This document shows positions 22,085-33,466 of a DNA stretch of 64,000 nt, one piece after another. The notes below the pieces were generated by a model, which did no database searches, was not told the DNA's origin, and saw only the letters and a program-made list of their open reading frames with translations. Position 1 is the stretch's first letter, and each line of letters opens with the position of its first letter. Source of the DNA: Argyresthia goedartella (Eukaryota; Arthropoda; Insecta; Lepidoptera; Argyresthiidae); NCBI GenBank assembly GCA_949825045.1, contig OX463810.1, positions 35,474,201 through 35,538,200 on the forward strand, given 5' to 3'. A program made the position numbers and the translations under genes.

Positions 22085-23150
22085 TTGATGAAGGAGTTTT
22101 TCCTGACGTAATGAAATATAGTAAACTGATTCCTTTATATAAGTCCGGCAATAAAAATGATCCGACTTACTACAAACCAATATCAATACTCCACGCTCTA
22201 AGTAAAATATTTGACAAAAATATTTTAAGCCAATTATTGACCAATTTTAATATAAACAGACTGTTCCATAGTGAACAATATGGCTTCACTAAAGGGCGTT
22301 CCACTACAGATGCAGCGATAAGAATCTTAAAGCATATATTTGATGCTTGGGAGAAGTCACAGGATGCAATTGATGTATTGTAAATTTTCTAAAGCATTTG
22401 ACTGCGTTAGTCACGAAACATTAATTTGGAAAATACAGCATTACGGAGTTCAGGGAAAAGCTCTCGAACTTGTCTTCTCTTATCTTAATGTGGAAAGTTG
22501 ATGTGAATGAAGAGAGGTCATCTGGATCTCTGATCTCAATGGGTGTCCCTCAAGGTTCAATATTGCACCCGTTTTTGTTTTTGGTGTCTATTAACGATCT
22601 TGCCTTTTTTGTAAGAAATTTATATGATATTGTTTTGTTTGCTTGACTTATTTTTAAGATTGACAGAACCCAGAACAATTTTGACAATGTTAAAAAAGCA
22701 ATCACGCTAGTTCTTAAATGGTTTACTACCAATAATTTAGTGTTAAATTGAAAAAAAAAACAATTGTGTAAAATTCTCCCTACCCAATGTCAGAAGGGAT
22801 CCCACTTTAGGCATTTTAATGAATGAGGAGCCCTTAGACCTGGTACAATCTACTAAATTCTTGGGTATTAATCTAGATTCACAATTGCAGTGGGGTCCTC
22901 ATACATCGTCTATAGCTGGAAGATTTAGCTATGCAGGTTTTGCTCTACGAAAAATTAGACAGTTTACTGAGGAAGCCACTGCAAGATTTGTATTTTTCAG
23001 TTACTTTCAAAGTATTATGTCATATGGTATTCTGTTGTGGGGTAAACCGCAGATATACAATCGGCATTTGTGCTACAGAAGAAAGCAATAGGAAAACTCG
23101 CGATTCTCTCCGGGAACGATTTAAGGAGATCAATATTCTTAAAGTGACTC
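22085..23150 (+). pseudogene. RT domain of J1, frameshifted
   Basis: Frames read MKYSKLIPLYKSGNKNDPTY and QYGFTKGRSTTDAAIR (motifs 1-2), then a stop at 22381. In shifted frames follow FSKAFDCVSHETLI (motif A) and [14 protein letters not shown] (motif B). Motif C is degraded (LYDIVLFA followed by a stop, where YADD is expected). The later frame 22819-23091 reads FLGINLDSQLQWGPHTSSI and SIMSYGILLWG. The protein is cut off after INILKVTRQY near 23155 by the J2 insertion. Confidence 0.75.
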
Positions 23151-24640
23151 GTCAATACAGATTTAGATTCAGATTCAGATTCAGATTCGTTTATTTGCAT
23201 AAATGTGGTTACAGTGGTTGTTATATTATTATAAGAAAAGCACATTTAGCCCCATATTGGCACGCAAAGGTACATTTACAAAAAATATTTATGTAGATAT
23301 GACTAGCTAAGGCTCCGAACTCACAAAATACTAAAATAATACTTTAATTAAATTTAATAATGTCAACAAAATGTGATTTAAAATATTAATAACACAATAA
23401 CATGGAACAACGAATTCAAAATAATAATAATAACTAGCTCCAAAACACTAAAATAATACCTAAGTCAATTTACACAATGTCATAAAAAAATATTCAAAAT
23501 AATACAGCACAATGTCAGATAAAATTTAATTCAAAATAATAAAAATAAAACTTATTTTCATTTTATAAAGTATTCATCTAAAGAGAAGAATGCTTCTGTA
23601 GCGAGCCAATTAAATAATTTCGTAGAGAAGGATTGTGTTGGTGCAGCCTGAATACTTTTGGGTACACTATTCTATATCTTTGTTGCCATATAAACACAGT
23701 TTCTCCTAAATAATTCTAAGCGAGGACTGGGAAGTTCAAGTGGTCTTTGAGTAGCTGTTCGTCTATAAGTGTTATCCCGTTGCTTAAACAGCTCTAAATG
23801 TTTCCTGACAAACTTGCATGTTTCTAATAAGTATAAGCAGGGAAATGTGAGTATTTTATGTTTATTGAAAAGTGGCTTACAAGACTCCCTCCAACACGTA
23901 CCCCATATGGCTCTAATGCATTTATTTTGTGAAATAAATACATTATTTATAGTGGCAGAGTTTCCCATAAAGTTACGCAATATCTCAGGACTGAGCATAC
24001 ATGACTATGGTAGACCATAACGGCAGTATCCACACTTGTAATAAGTCGTAATTGTTTCAACGCAAATACGAACCTGTTTATTTTTTGACAAGTTTTGTCT
24101 ACCTGAGCTTCCCAATCACAATGCTCATCCACTAAAAGTCCAAGAAAATTAGTCTGACTTGCTCTATTTTAATATTATTATGTTTTATGTCTTTTATTTT
24201 ATTACCTAATTTAGTTGAAAATTGCATTAATTTAGTCTAAGATGTATTTATTTTTAATTTATTAATTGTTAGCCATTCAATAACTTGAATATGTTAATTT
24301 CATATTCAAAAGTAGCAATGTTTTCACATTCAATTATGATAGTGGTATAGTCTGCAAAAAGGACGCACTTGTGAGTGACTGCTTGTGGTAGGTCGTTGAT
24401 ATACAGCAGGAATAGCAGTGGTCCTAATATACTACCCTGTGGTACACCATGAGTATTAAACCTTATATATTTGAATCATATATCTCTACAGCATTTGTGA
24501 AATTATCAACTTTTGAGATTATTTTTATTTGTTTCCTCTGCTCTAGGTAACTTTTGAATCAGTGATTAGCCGTCCCGCGATTACCATAGTATCTAATTTA
24601 CACAGTAGTAGTTTATGGTTCACGAAATCGAACATAACTT
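23151..24640 (-). mobile_element. Jockey-like element J2, minus strand, inserted in J1
   Basis: The 3' end faces left and terminates in a GAATCT repeat (complement of 23157-23195) next to AATAAACG, a non-LTR microsatellite tail. Upstream on the minus strand come a long 3' UTR, the C-terminal protein region and RT motifs B and C. The 5' part is truncated near 24640. A target duplication was not clear. Confidence 0.75.
23672..24600 (-). pseudogene. RT motif B/C and C-terminal region of J2
   Basis: Near 24400-24440 the minus strand reads [20 protein letters not shown], followed by [10 protein letters not shown], where the second aspartate of FADD has become Tyr. Frames at 23947-24132 and 23672-23998 carry WEAQVDKTCQKINRFVFALK and the tail NKCIRAIWGTCWRESCKPLF. 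Stops separate the pieces. Loss of the catalytic Asp and multiple frame breaks make this inactive. Confidence 0.75.
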
Positions 24641-24644
24641 ATGA

Positions 24645-24897
24645 TACAATATTAAAAGTTATTGTAGGTTCGGAAAAATATTAACACCTTTGTCAAATAT
24701 TGCGATTTACATAATTTCAACACTTGAAATAAAAGTAAACTGAATTTTCGATTTCGGTAGCAGAAGGTTAATGGTTCATTTATGGGGAACTGCATACGCT
24801 TTTATAATAAGTTACCAGAGGGAATTGATGCTTATGCAAAGGTTTTAACATTCATTAAGAATCATGCTCATAAAGAAAGCCTATTACACTATTAATG
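24645..24897 (+). pseudogene. C-terminal end of J1 beyond the J2 insertion
   Basis: The plus strand reads VRKNINTFVKYCDLHNFNT, a stop, a short stretch, a second stop, then VNGSFMGNCIRFYNKLPEGI and IKNHAHKESLLHY before TAA at about 24895. This order is the standard C-terminal tail of the J1-type protein, and it continues the sequence cut at 23150. Confidence 0.7.
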
Positions 24898-25109
24898 ACT
24901 ATATTAATGCCCCAAGCTCCATGATAATGATAATAATAATTATCGTAATTTTAAAAAATGCAATAATGTAATTTAATATTCTGGTAATATAATTAATTGT
25001 ACAAAGGTGCTATTTAGGGTGACTCATAACAATTTATTAGTTTTAACGTAGAATACAAGTCTGTTACCAAGAAACTAGAGTTTATGGTCATGCTCACTAA
25101 AATGACTTT

Positions 25110-25700
25110 TCTTGCGGCTGCTCTGTATAGCGGCTTGCTCCCCTCCCTCAAATATGGCGAAGGGGGTGATGACTGGTGCACAAGTCATACTCGTGAATGG
25201 GTGTTGTTTGGTGGGACTGGTCCAGTCTGGTTTCTCATAAGTTATGTTCATTATAGCTTGTCTCTGTTCTTATTTATTTATTGTGTTAGATTGTTATTTT
25301 GAGACATCTTTTTGGCACTTATGGATACGATGTTATAATATTAATATTAAATTTAATAATACTGTCATAACTTAAGAGTATTTGTATATTGTATAACACC
25401 AAAATAAAAATGACGAAAATTAAAAAAATTACATCCCCGTACATAGAGTTTGGTGCTATCTTCTCTGACGGGCGAGTGATGGAGGATCTGAGTTTATGGA
25501 GTCTCCTTTTCCTGTGCGAGATTCAGCTATGAATCACAATTTGAAAGGGAGATTTCCTTTTTCAATGTCAAACCTTAATCAGTCATGAACTCATTAGTTT
25601 AGTTGATCTTTTTTTATCATTCTATATGAGACTTAAGTAAGTGTTTGACGTGTAAAAGAGCATTATTTTTGCCTTTTTCAATTAAGTTTTTTAGGTAGAG
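25110..25700 (+). repeat. Interspersed retro-repeat K, plus copy
   Basis: An inverted copy lies at 31256-31815. Shared blocks are CCCTCCCTCAAATATGGCGA, TGGTGCACAAGTCATACTCG, GGTCCAGTCTGGTTTCTCAT, AGACATCTTTTTGGCACTTA and CTTAAGTAAGTGTTTGAC. The 3' side ends in a GAGTTT repeat, as non-LTR or SINE tails do. Both copies keep the same reading frame (LLPSLKYGEGGD and onward) for about 55 codons to a common stop. I cannot assign this peptide to any protein. Confidence 0.75.
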
Positions 25701-27075
25701 TTTGAGTTTGAATTTGAAGTTCTGTTGTGAGTAAGGGTACATTGGTGAAGAATGTCTTGAAAGCTCGAGCAACCTCAACGTTGGATTTAACAACATCATC
25801 ACCTTAAGCAGAAATCATTGTCCCTTAGCCAGCCATAACTCTGCCAGTTTTACAGTTTATTATTTGCCAAACCGTTTTTATTCTATTATTGAATTATGTA
25901 TTTTCTATAAGTGTTTGAAGTTTTTGAAGTTTTTAAATATTTGTAAACATACTCACGATTTTTTTTATCAAAGTTATCAGTTTTTTGTTCATAAAGTTCT
26001 TACAAGAAAACTCTTCTTCGTTGCCCAGTCATTAAATTTAGATTAACCGATGTTGACACTGACTCTCACTGAATTCTGTTTGAATAATGTCGAAGAAGTT
26101 TGAATCGACTTTGTTCGGATTCTGTTCATTAAAAGCGGGTACTGACAATTATTTAAAAGTTTTTCGTATACGTTTCCAGTCTATAGTATGTATGGTATGT
26201 AAGGCCTATAAAATGATGGATCGGTCTTATGTTTACTAGCGATTGGGCTTGAAACTCCTGTATCGCTGTGATCGGAAGGTAAGCAGTTAATTTTATTTTT
26301 ACTCGTGAATGCACAGTCACAAGAAAACTTTATCTAAGCAAATTTGGCTGGTAAGAGTAATACAAGAACGGCTCTAGAAATACAAGACATAAGTTAAGAG
26401 ATTTGAATAGAGTTATTTATCGTTGTTTCATTGTTGTAGCAATAAGCAAATCTACATTTAGATTGCCAAAAATGATTAACTTTTTTATTTTATTATATAG
26501 TTTGGAGAGGGCTTATTCCATGATTTTTTCAAATATTTTGAAATTCCATGGCCTTTTTAATATGGCTTTAAAAGCTTTTTCGTTAGTTGTTATAGTTTCA
26601 GAAAAGAGTGATCTAAGCAATTTTCATTTCTCAGCAGCGTATGCATTGGAAGCAATCTACGGAAGGCATTTATATCTAAGCATTTATGTCCATTGTGTCG
26701 TTCTGTAGAAGTTTCGGTGACACTAGGAATTAATTAATATTTAAGACTCCTGCAACGATTAAATTTTTCTTACATTGTCAATGTTGCTATTGTCGGATGG
26801 TGACCTGTATATTCCAATAATAGTTATGCCATCTACTTATATTAATTTGTAAGCACGAGGCATTTTAAAGTTTTATTTCAGTGACGTTAGCGTTAAGATT
26901 GTTTTTGACTTAGGGAACAACTTCATCGTTTTTATTAATATCGTTGAAAGTTGTATAAAAGAATAGGGACTTTGCAAAGGTATATCATGGTTGGGCAAAC
27001 ATTCTGTTAGTAATATATCAGCTTCATACTTTAAATGTGATAATGTTAGCTCAAGGTCTTCAAAATTGGCAGACA
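25701..27075 (-). pseudogene. Endonuclease and linker of a degraded non-LTR element, minus strand
   Basis: On the minus strand NFEDLELTLSHLKYEADILL (about 27070-27000) matches the N-terminus of APE endonucleases. ITIIGIYRSPSDNSNIDNV (about 26815) and KKLIIFGNLNVDLL (about 26460) are the YRSP and GDFN motifs, the latter altered to GNLN. Further 3', VWQIINCKTGR and NVEVARAFKTFFTNVPLL match the endonuclease-RT linker. Many stops separate them. RT itself is missing: the sequence ends where repeat K begins. Its 5' side is cut by the repeat at 27080. Confidence 0.65.
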
Positions 27076-27079
27076 TATA

Positions 27080-27500
27080 TAAACAAGTGCGAGTCAGACT
27101 GGACACGAAGGGTTCCGTACCATTATCTATAAAAAAGTTTGTTGTATGGGAGCCCCCCTTAAATATTAATTTCATTTTAATTTAATTATTTATTTTTAAA
27201 GTAAATAATATACTCAATATATTGTGACAATTTTAAGCCTCTACCTGCTACCATTATCCATATCGTTAAAATATTTGCACAAAAAACATTGTTGTATGGT
27301 AGCCCCCTTAAATATTTATTTTATTCTGTATTTTAGTATTTTTTGTTGTAGCGGCAACAGAAATACATCTGTGAAAATTTTAACTGTCTAGCTACCAGTT
27401 CATGAGATACAGCCTGGTGTCAGACGGACAGACGGACGGACAGCGAAGTCTCAGTAATAAGGTCCCGTTTGGCACCCTTCGGGTACGGAAACCTAAAATA
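27080..27500 (+). repeat. Lepidopteran-type GGGTTCCGTACC repeat, second copy
   Basis: Begins AAGTGCGAGTCAGACTGGAC, has GAAGGGTTCCGTACC and ends GGGTACGGAAACCTAAAA. It carries the TAGCGGCAACAGAAATACAT block and a GACGGAC run. An internal duplication repeats the TTGTATGGGAGCCCCCTTAA segment (27133 and 27288). Confidence 0.75.
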
Positions 27501-27908
27501 TGTGCTTACATTTAATTTAAATACTGATTTTAGTTTATTTTGATTACTTTTACGATTTTGAAATATTTGTATGCTACTGCGCTAAACATTGAGATTCTAT
27601 ATTATAAATACTTTAATATCATTAGGTCACAAATAAAGGCTTGACTCCGACTTTGATTCTATACAGAAGTATTGTGAGCAAGGTGACAGGTACTTATCAG
27701 TAATTAAACGACATCTAACTGTATACCTTCTGGTAATGAATCTCAAACGCACAGACTTATATGGTACTTAGGTAGGTATAAGTCTGTGGGACTTAATCAG
27801 GGTTTCTCTGGCACAATAGATAACACCGTGCCCTGAGCTCATTTAACCAGTTTACGGTAAATTATCAAACTGAATTCCCGAAACCCATCAAAAGTTGTGG
27901 AACCCGAG
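27501..27908. other. No recognisable gene
   Basis: AT-rich spacer; nothing supportable. Confidence 0.4.
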
Positions 27909-28085
27909 ACTGGGCTGTGCGGAGTTTTACAAATTATAACTTCCGATAAAATTACGACAAGATTTAACCAGTCACCTATTCGATTTTCTGTGTCCTAATC
28001 TACACCTTTATTTATCAATAACTAAACCATGTCGTGTTGGTTTTTTATCGGAAGTTATAATTGGTAAAACTCCGCACAGCCCAGT
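27909..28085. mobile_element. 177 bp MITE with 43 bp inverted ends
   Basis: The ends ACTGGGCTGTGCGGAGTTTT and AAAACTCCGCACAGCCCAGT are inverted copies. The match continues inward through ATTATAACTTCCGATAAAA with one mismatch in about 43 bp. The centre is AT-rich without an ORF. No convincing target duplication is visible, so the superfamily is undetermined. Confidence 0.8.
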
Positions 28086-28830
28086 TAGTGGTATTTTAGC
28101 TTTATGGTAGATTTTATTTTGTGTAGTATCAGTTGGCCAAGTCATTCTTTAGGATTATTAGCTTAATATCTATTCCTATATAAATTGTTTTTAGGTATAT
28201 AATTGTAGAAACGCAACTCTTTTGATACGACATTAATTTTATATTACTTATGCCCCTAATGTTGGCAAAATAAAACCTTCGTTTAAAACAATCAGGTCCA
28301 GGATTCATATCATCATTTACATATATGAATAAATAAATAAATAATTTAATAATAATAAATAAATACTAATAATAAATATTAATATTAAGAAAACAGATTG
28401 TGTAACGCAATCAGTCGCAACGGACGGCAAAGAATATTACGAAATGAAAGCGTCGGCAAAATGGCTTGTGTCCTGTGTCACAAGCCTTTTTCCGTCTTGT
28501 GCCACAAGCGAAGCCAGAGTTTGCTTTATGAAAGGTGACACTGACACAGCTTTGATATATATGTAGATAAGCAAAGGCTGGAACGAATGCTAATGTACCC
28601 TATTTAGGAGAAGGTACACAGGCTGCGCCAAGTTTCTTTGAGCGAGCTGCGACCTCTCTTTCTCACAAAGAGTAAGGTGGCGTGAGAGACAGAGAGGTGG
28701 CAGCTCGCTCAGAGATAACGAAACCTTAAACGAACTAAAGAAAAGAAAAAATGGAACAATTATACAAAAAACTAAAAATATATTTAAAGTATACATTTTG
28801 GTTTACCGTTACAGCACGCGTTTCATGGTT
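28086..28830. other. Spacer with AT-rich microsatellite and a hairpin
   Basis: An AATA-rich simple stretch covers about 28325-28385. A foldback at 28633-28718 pairs GAGCGAGCTGCGACCTCTCT with AGAGAGGTGGCAGCTCGCTC. CTTGTGTCCTGTGTCACAAG-type small hairpins lie near 28460-28510. No gene is seen. Confidence 0.5.
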
Positions 28831-28835
28831 CCTAC

Positions 28836-29406
28836 TGTTTAATTTCCACGCCTACCGAACGGCGTGGAATCCGAAGGGGGTGTGCTTTTGCCAGCACGTG
28901 AGAGAAAAGAAGTGATGAAATTTTTACTGACCTTGTCACCGTAGACAGGAGATCGAAAGCTCGATTCGAGACAGGAATGTGGGATAGGAGCACCAGTTTG
29001 GGATAGGATATGGAGTGAATCTCACTGTCGCTGCCGACGCTGTCGCCGGCGTGCTGCCTGCCGTCACGTGGAGTCGCCGCTACCGATACGACGATGTCCA
29101 ATCAACAGGGATCACTTGACCGCTGACGCGAATCTACTTATTTCCCGACGATGTAGATGATTAACACTCCGACCAGGCCCGACGCCTGTATTTGAGAATT
29201 GTTACACCGAAACAATCAATAGCCCGACGCCATGAGCAGACATGTTGTTCTCACCTACGAGACAAGACAAAGATAACCTCCAATTTTTTCCTCTCGTTGG
29301 TACGAGTGACATCTGCTAGTTCCGTTTTCGCTAGTGATGTCCCGACTACTCGCGGTCGATCCGCGCAACAAAAAACCGGTGCGTTCCGAAGCATAAATAT
29401 TAAACA
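28836..29406 (-). mobile_element. Solo LTR of the C/D BEL/Pao family
   Basis: A 571 bp LTR in minus orientation, from TGTTTAATATTTATGCTTCG (complement of the right end) to GGCGTGGAAATTAAACA (complement of the left end). It is flanked by a perfect 5 bp duplication CCTAC (28831-28835 and 29407-29411). Its two ends match the 3' LTR start (60089) and the 5' LTR end (54445) of element C. No internal sequence remains. This is the expected product of LTR-LTR recombination after a full insertion. Confidence 0.9.
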
Positions 29407-29411
29407 CCTAC

Positions 29412-29671
29412 CTTGTAAATAACCCATGTAAATAGATGCCATTAATTATGTGCCATACTGTCCAGTCACGGATTTGTTATAGATAGATAGATATGCATAG
29501 TTATATAGGGAGAAAATAAAGAAAAAGTTCAAATCATAAATATTTAAGTATAAAATATAGCAATCGATTTTCCTACATATTCTCTAATAGAATCATTATG
29601 TCATCGATTTTACTGAATACATTTTTCAATATAATGATTATAAAGCTTGTATGTAATATTAAAAGTACAAA
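29412..29671. other. AT-rich spacer
   Basis: No gene or repeat end seen. Confidence 0.4.
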
Positions 29672-30284
29672 AAGTGGCCAATTGCGAGTCGGACTCACCC
29701 ATGGAGGGTTCCGTTGTAGCAAGTAATTATATGACTGGATGTTTGTGTTTTGTTACTTTGTCTTTCATAGTGTTTGTATGAATAACAAATTTATCTTTGC
29801 GGTTTTTAATAAATATTTTATATCTTAAAAACTACTTATTTTATTTTGTTCAAACCAATTTTCTTTGAAAGAGTGTATTAGAGATACACAGCAAATATTT
29901 TTTGTAGATTTTGTAGTGGGGGGGGGGGGGACAAGAGACATATTTTTCCACTTTGGAAGGGTCTGTTTCTTTAACGATTTACTTTGAGGAAAAGTGGTTT
30001 CAGGGACCTCAGCGTCATTTAAAAGACCTATCTATAGACACCCTACACATATAGATTGGATAAAACATTTTTTTTTTTGGTTTATTTCCATTATTAGTAT
30101 ATATATTTTTTTTGTATAAAAATCGTAAATTCGTTTACAGAATAAATCTACACATCAATTTTCAACTGTGTAGTCTTAATAGTTTCTGCATAAAGTTGTT
30201 GTGGCATACGGACGGACGAAAGGACAGACAGACTTGACGAAACAATAAGGGTTCCTTGTTTCTCTACCGAACCCTAAAAAGGGC
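29672..30284 (+). repeat. Lepidopteran-type GGGTTCCGT repeat, third and longest copy
   Basis: Starts AAGTGGCCAATTGCGAGTCG, has GAGGGTTCCGTTG and ends ACCGAACCCTAAAAA, with CATACGGACGGACG and GACAGACAGACTT inside. It contains a run of about 12 G near 29918-29930. It is diverged from the other copies in the middle. Confidence 0.7.
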
Positions 30285-31125
30285 GAATCCACCTGTCACG
30301 TTGGTCTAGTTATTTATGTTTCAGATTTTATAATTTAGTCCTAACCGAAATAATAGATGTATCTGGAATAGATCGAAAACTTGCTGTTTCGAAAATTACG
30401 CCTGTTATAATAACGTGATGTTATCATTTATCGCCATAATGTTGTCACCAAAAAAATTAAACTTTTACTTCCTCCTACCTACATCATAACTTTAATTGAA
30501 TGCGCTTCTCTCACCTTTTATGATCTTGTATATTAGGACAAGCTACATGAAATTTTGGTGACAAATCCCCTATTCTGGACACAGATATTAATTTAACCGT
30601 CAGAAAATAACGTTGCTTTAAAATTTTATGATTTTCATTGTCGGAAAGTTATTTTTGTTCAGTGGACCAGTGAGAGATTTGAGTGAGGCCGCAGTTTTGC
30701 GACTTGACGAAGTGAGACTCTCAAAAGCAGGGGGTTGCTAACAAATTGTTGGCACGCTCAATTTTTTATTTATTTTAATAAACCAATAAATTCAACTTTA
30801 AACCGAGTTTAAGGAAAGTAGAGCTAGACGTTTTCAGACGAGTTACCTATTTCTAATAAATGTATCTATTAACCTCTCAAGGCCCCAGGGCATCATATGA
30901 TACCAATTCCCCGTTATAGGTGTTGACATTTATTGCGATGGCATAAGGCTCAAAATCGCGATGCCTCAAAACTACCTGAAGCTTTGAGAAGTTAAGAAAG
31001 CTACGATGAAAATTTCATTTATGACGATAATCAACTCTTATTATTAAATCACATCACTTCTTCCTATCTTATACTCCCAGTAAGAGTTATTTCACATGAG
31101 CAGCACGCGCGTCGCCAGCGGTCAA
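30285..31125. other. No recognisable gene
   Basis: Mixed sequence; no supportable feature. Confidence 0.4.
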
Positions 31126-31960
31126 TACTAGGCTTAAAACGTGTCGGCAGCAGTCGGCAGCACCTGCCATCGGCTGCTGTCAACGCGCAATAAAACGCGT
31201 CGGCACCAGTAGCCGGCAGGCTTGATGATTATCGACAGCAAATTTAGATGCGTCAAAACTCAAAACTCAAATCATTTATTGCAAGTAGGCAAACTAATGC
31301 ACTTTTACAAGTCAAACACTTACTTAAGACTCATAGACAGGGAAAAAAATAAAAATAAAACAAATATGATCAACTAAACTAATGAGTACATAACTAATTT
31401 TGTTTTGAGTTTGAAAAGGGAAATTTAGCCTTCAAGTGGTGAGTCATGACTGAATCTCGCACAGGAAAAATAAACTCAATGAACTCTACCAGTGCTTCGG
31501 AAATGCGCCCGTCTCTATGGATATGTAATTTTGAAAATTTTCGTCATATTTTTTTATTACACAATGAACGATATAAAAATTATCTAACTTAATCACAATA
31601 TTATAACATCGTATCCATAAGTGCCAATAAGATGTCTCAAAATAACAATCTAACAAAATTAATAAATAAGATTAAAGACAAGCTGTAATGAACATAAGTT
31701 ATGAGAAACCAGACTGGACCAGTCCCCCCAAGCAGCACCCGTTCACGAGTATGACTTGTGCACCAGCCATCACCCCCCTCGCCATATTTGAGGGAGGGGA
31801 GCAACTCTTCGAGTGTCAAGCGTCGACAGCAGACTTCGCGCGTCGACGCGTCTAATTCTGCTATCGTAACGTAGCTTGCTGTCGACTGCTGCCGACACAA
31901 TTTATTGCGCGTCGACAGCAGCCGATGGCAGTTGACGGCAGGTGTTGTGGACTGAAAGCT
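31126..31960. repeat. Foldback repeat split by retro-repeat K
   Basis: The left arm (about 31126-31245) contains CACCTGCCATCGGCTGCTGT and CGCGCAATAAAACGCGTCGG. The right arm (about 31820-31960) contains the complement, GCGCGTCGACAGCAGCCGAT and GACGGCAGGTG. Both arms repeat a GTCGACAGCAG theme. Between them lies the minus-strand copy of repeat K (31256-31815), with tail TTTTGAG repeats at about 31256-31275. The foldback is probably a DNA transposon relic or MITE. Confidence 0.6.
31256..31815 (-). repeat. Interspersed retro-repeat K, minus copy
   Basis: The inverted partner of 25110-25700, slightly diverged. On the minus strand it reads LLPSLKYGEGGDGWCTSHTR and onward to RLLF before a stop. 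The 3' end is AATAAATGATTTGAG with two TTTTGAG repeats. Confidence 0.75.
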
Positions 31961-32949
31961 CTAATTTAATCTAAATCATATTAGTTGCATATAATTATGA
32001 CTAAAACGCTCTTAGGCCGGCCCAAAATACGAAATCAGCGTTTAATCTAATATAAACAGCAATTACGCACTGAAACAAACCTGTGAAGGGGCAATTCTCG
32101 CCCGTGGATTACTTAATCAAAATTAATTAAGGCCTGCGGACACTAATACAGTTTCCGAGATCATTAATTAAGGCCACAAAGAGTCCCAACGATTGGGGAA
32201 GTGAGGCCCGCTCTGCGATTGTGGGTTATAATGCAGGAACGGTGTGAATGGGTTGTTTACCGGGGCGCTCGGGAAAGTGGGGAGAACAGAAGGTAATTAA
32301 TAACACTAGATATTGGATTTCATTAGCTCTAGATCCTTCTATGGATGTAGTGAGAGCTGACTAATGATTATTTCCGCTATTTAATCTACTATGGGTTTTC
32401 CCCGGCTTAGAACAAAAATAAGATAATTAGGTCGCTGGCGACGAAATGAGATAGCTATGAGTTTGTCTATGTAGTAGATGAATGCTATGCTACCTTAGAT
32501 TGAAATTGGCTAGACGGTCATGTAGCTCTGACTACTCCGGATATTGCAATAATATTTTCACGACATCCTCAAAAGTGAATTCACTCTCAAGCATAAGCTC
32601 AGCCTAAAACATAAATTAAAATTTTCTTTATTATTGTCCGTCTGTCTGCCCATCCGTCCGTCAGCGGGTTGTATCTCATGAACCTTAATATCGGGTGCTT
32701 ACCAATGAAATTGGCGAATTTTTCTTACAGATTCAGGAGTTCATAATTCGAGTAATTCAATAGCTATTTCCAGTTTTTTTATTGTTTTAAATTTAATTTC
32801 AATATTTTACTACTACTTATTAAATTTTCTTTAATTTTCAGTTTGATAACTAAAATGTTATCTTCAAAATCAGTGCCTCCTAAATGTCATCCATCTTCAT
32901 CATCATTCGTAATATTTTTTTACAGCTGACACTTATCAAAAATTATATA
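31961..32949. other. Largely unique stretch; homeodomain-type sites, no gene
   Basis: Between about 32090 and 32310 the sequence is less AT-rich and lacks recognisable repeats. ATTAATTAAGGCC occurs twice (near 32125 and 32164) and TAATTAATAA near 32295. From 32635 a piece with GTCCGTCTGTCTGCCC resembles the complement of the common GGAC repeat. No ORF is convincing. Confidence 0.4.
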
Positions 32950-32954
32950 AAATT

Positions 32955-33424
32955 TGCTCGCGCAAAGCCTTCGACAACCCAGTGGAGCCCGTTTTTGGTT
33001 TTGTTCTATGTCAATTGTCAGGCGTTGTTGATCTGATCAATGCTGGATTGGAACCTTACCTTAGCCACGATATTCTGCCGCCTTTAATTAGTATCCGCCG
33101 TTCCTCGCGAAGCAAAATGTTCTCGACACCACGTGCTGGCGCCGCGTGGACTGTGACCTGCGACCCTCCAAGGGCCACAAACCGCCGATCCTCAGTGCAA
33201 TCCTTGCACTGAGAGTTGCATACACACTGCACAATTGTTGTAACAGAAGCACAGAGTCCGAGAGTCCATAAAACCGATTAATTTGAATTATTTTCCGGGA
33301 CCGCAATGAATCGCGTTCCGAGTCCGGCGACCGAGAGAGGGTGTCCGCTCATGCGTACACTAGCGCCACCGTAGGCGCACACGGCCAGGCAGGGAAACCA
33401 ATACATCAAAGAATCAAAACCACA
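32955..33424 (-). repeat. 3' LTR of element A
   Basis: 470 bp, plus-strand ends TGCTCGCGC and AACCACA. It matches 47654-48123 except for about six positions, for example CCCG/CCCATTTTTGG near the left end. On the minus strand it is preceded by the G-run at 33425-33460. Confidence 0.92.
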
Positions 33425-33460
33425 ACGCCCGACCATACCCCCCCCTAACCAAGGCCCCCT
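33425..33460 (-). other. Polypurine tract of element A
   Basis: On the minus strand GGTTAGGGGGGGGTATGGTC and then GGGCGT lie directly before the LTR start TGTGG. Position and purine richness fit the plus-strand DNA primer. Confidence 0.6.
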
Positions 33461-33466
33461 TGGTTC

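Larger units (their letters stand above)
22060..25090 (+). mobile_element. Jockey-like element J1, plus strand, split by element J2
   Basis: RT coding on the plus strand runs from about 22085 to 23150 and stops in the middle of the C-terminal region. The same protein resumes at about 24645 with VRKNINTFVKYCDL and CIRFYNKLPEGIDAYAKV, then ends at about 24895. The interrupting 1.5 kb is a complete 3' part of another element in opposite orientation (J2). J1 itself is 5'-truncated (no endonuclease) and carries frameshifts and stops. Confidence 0.75.
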
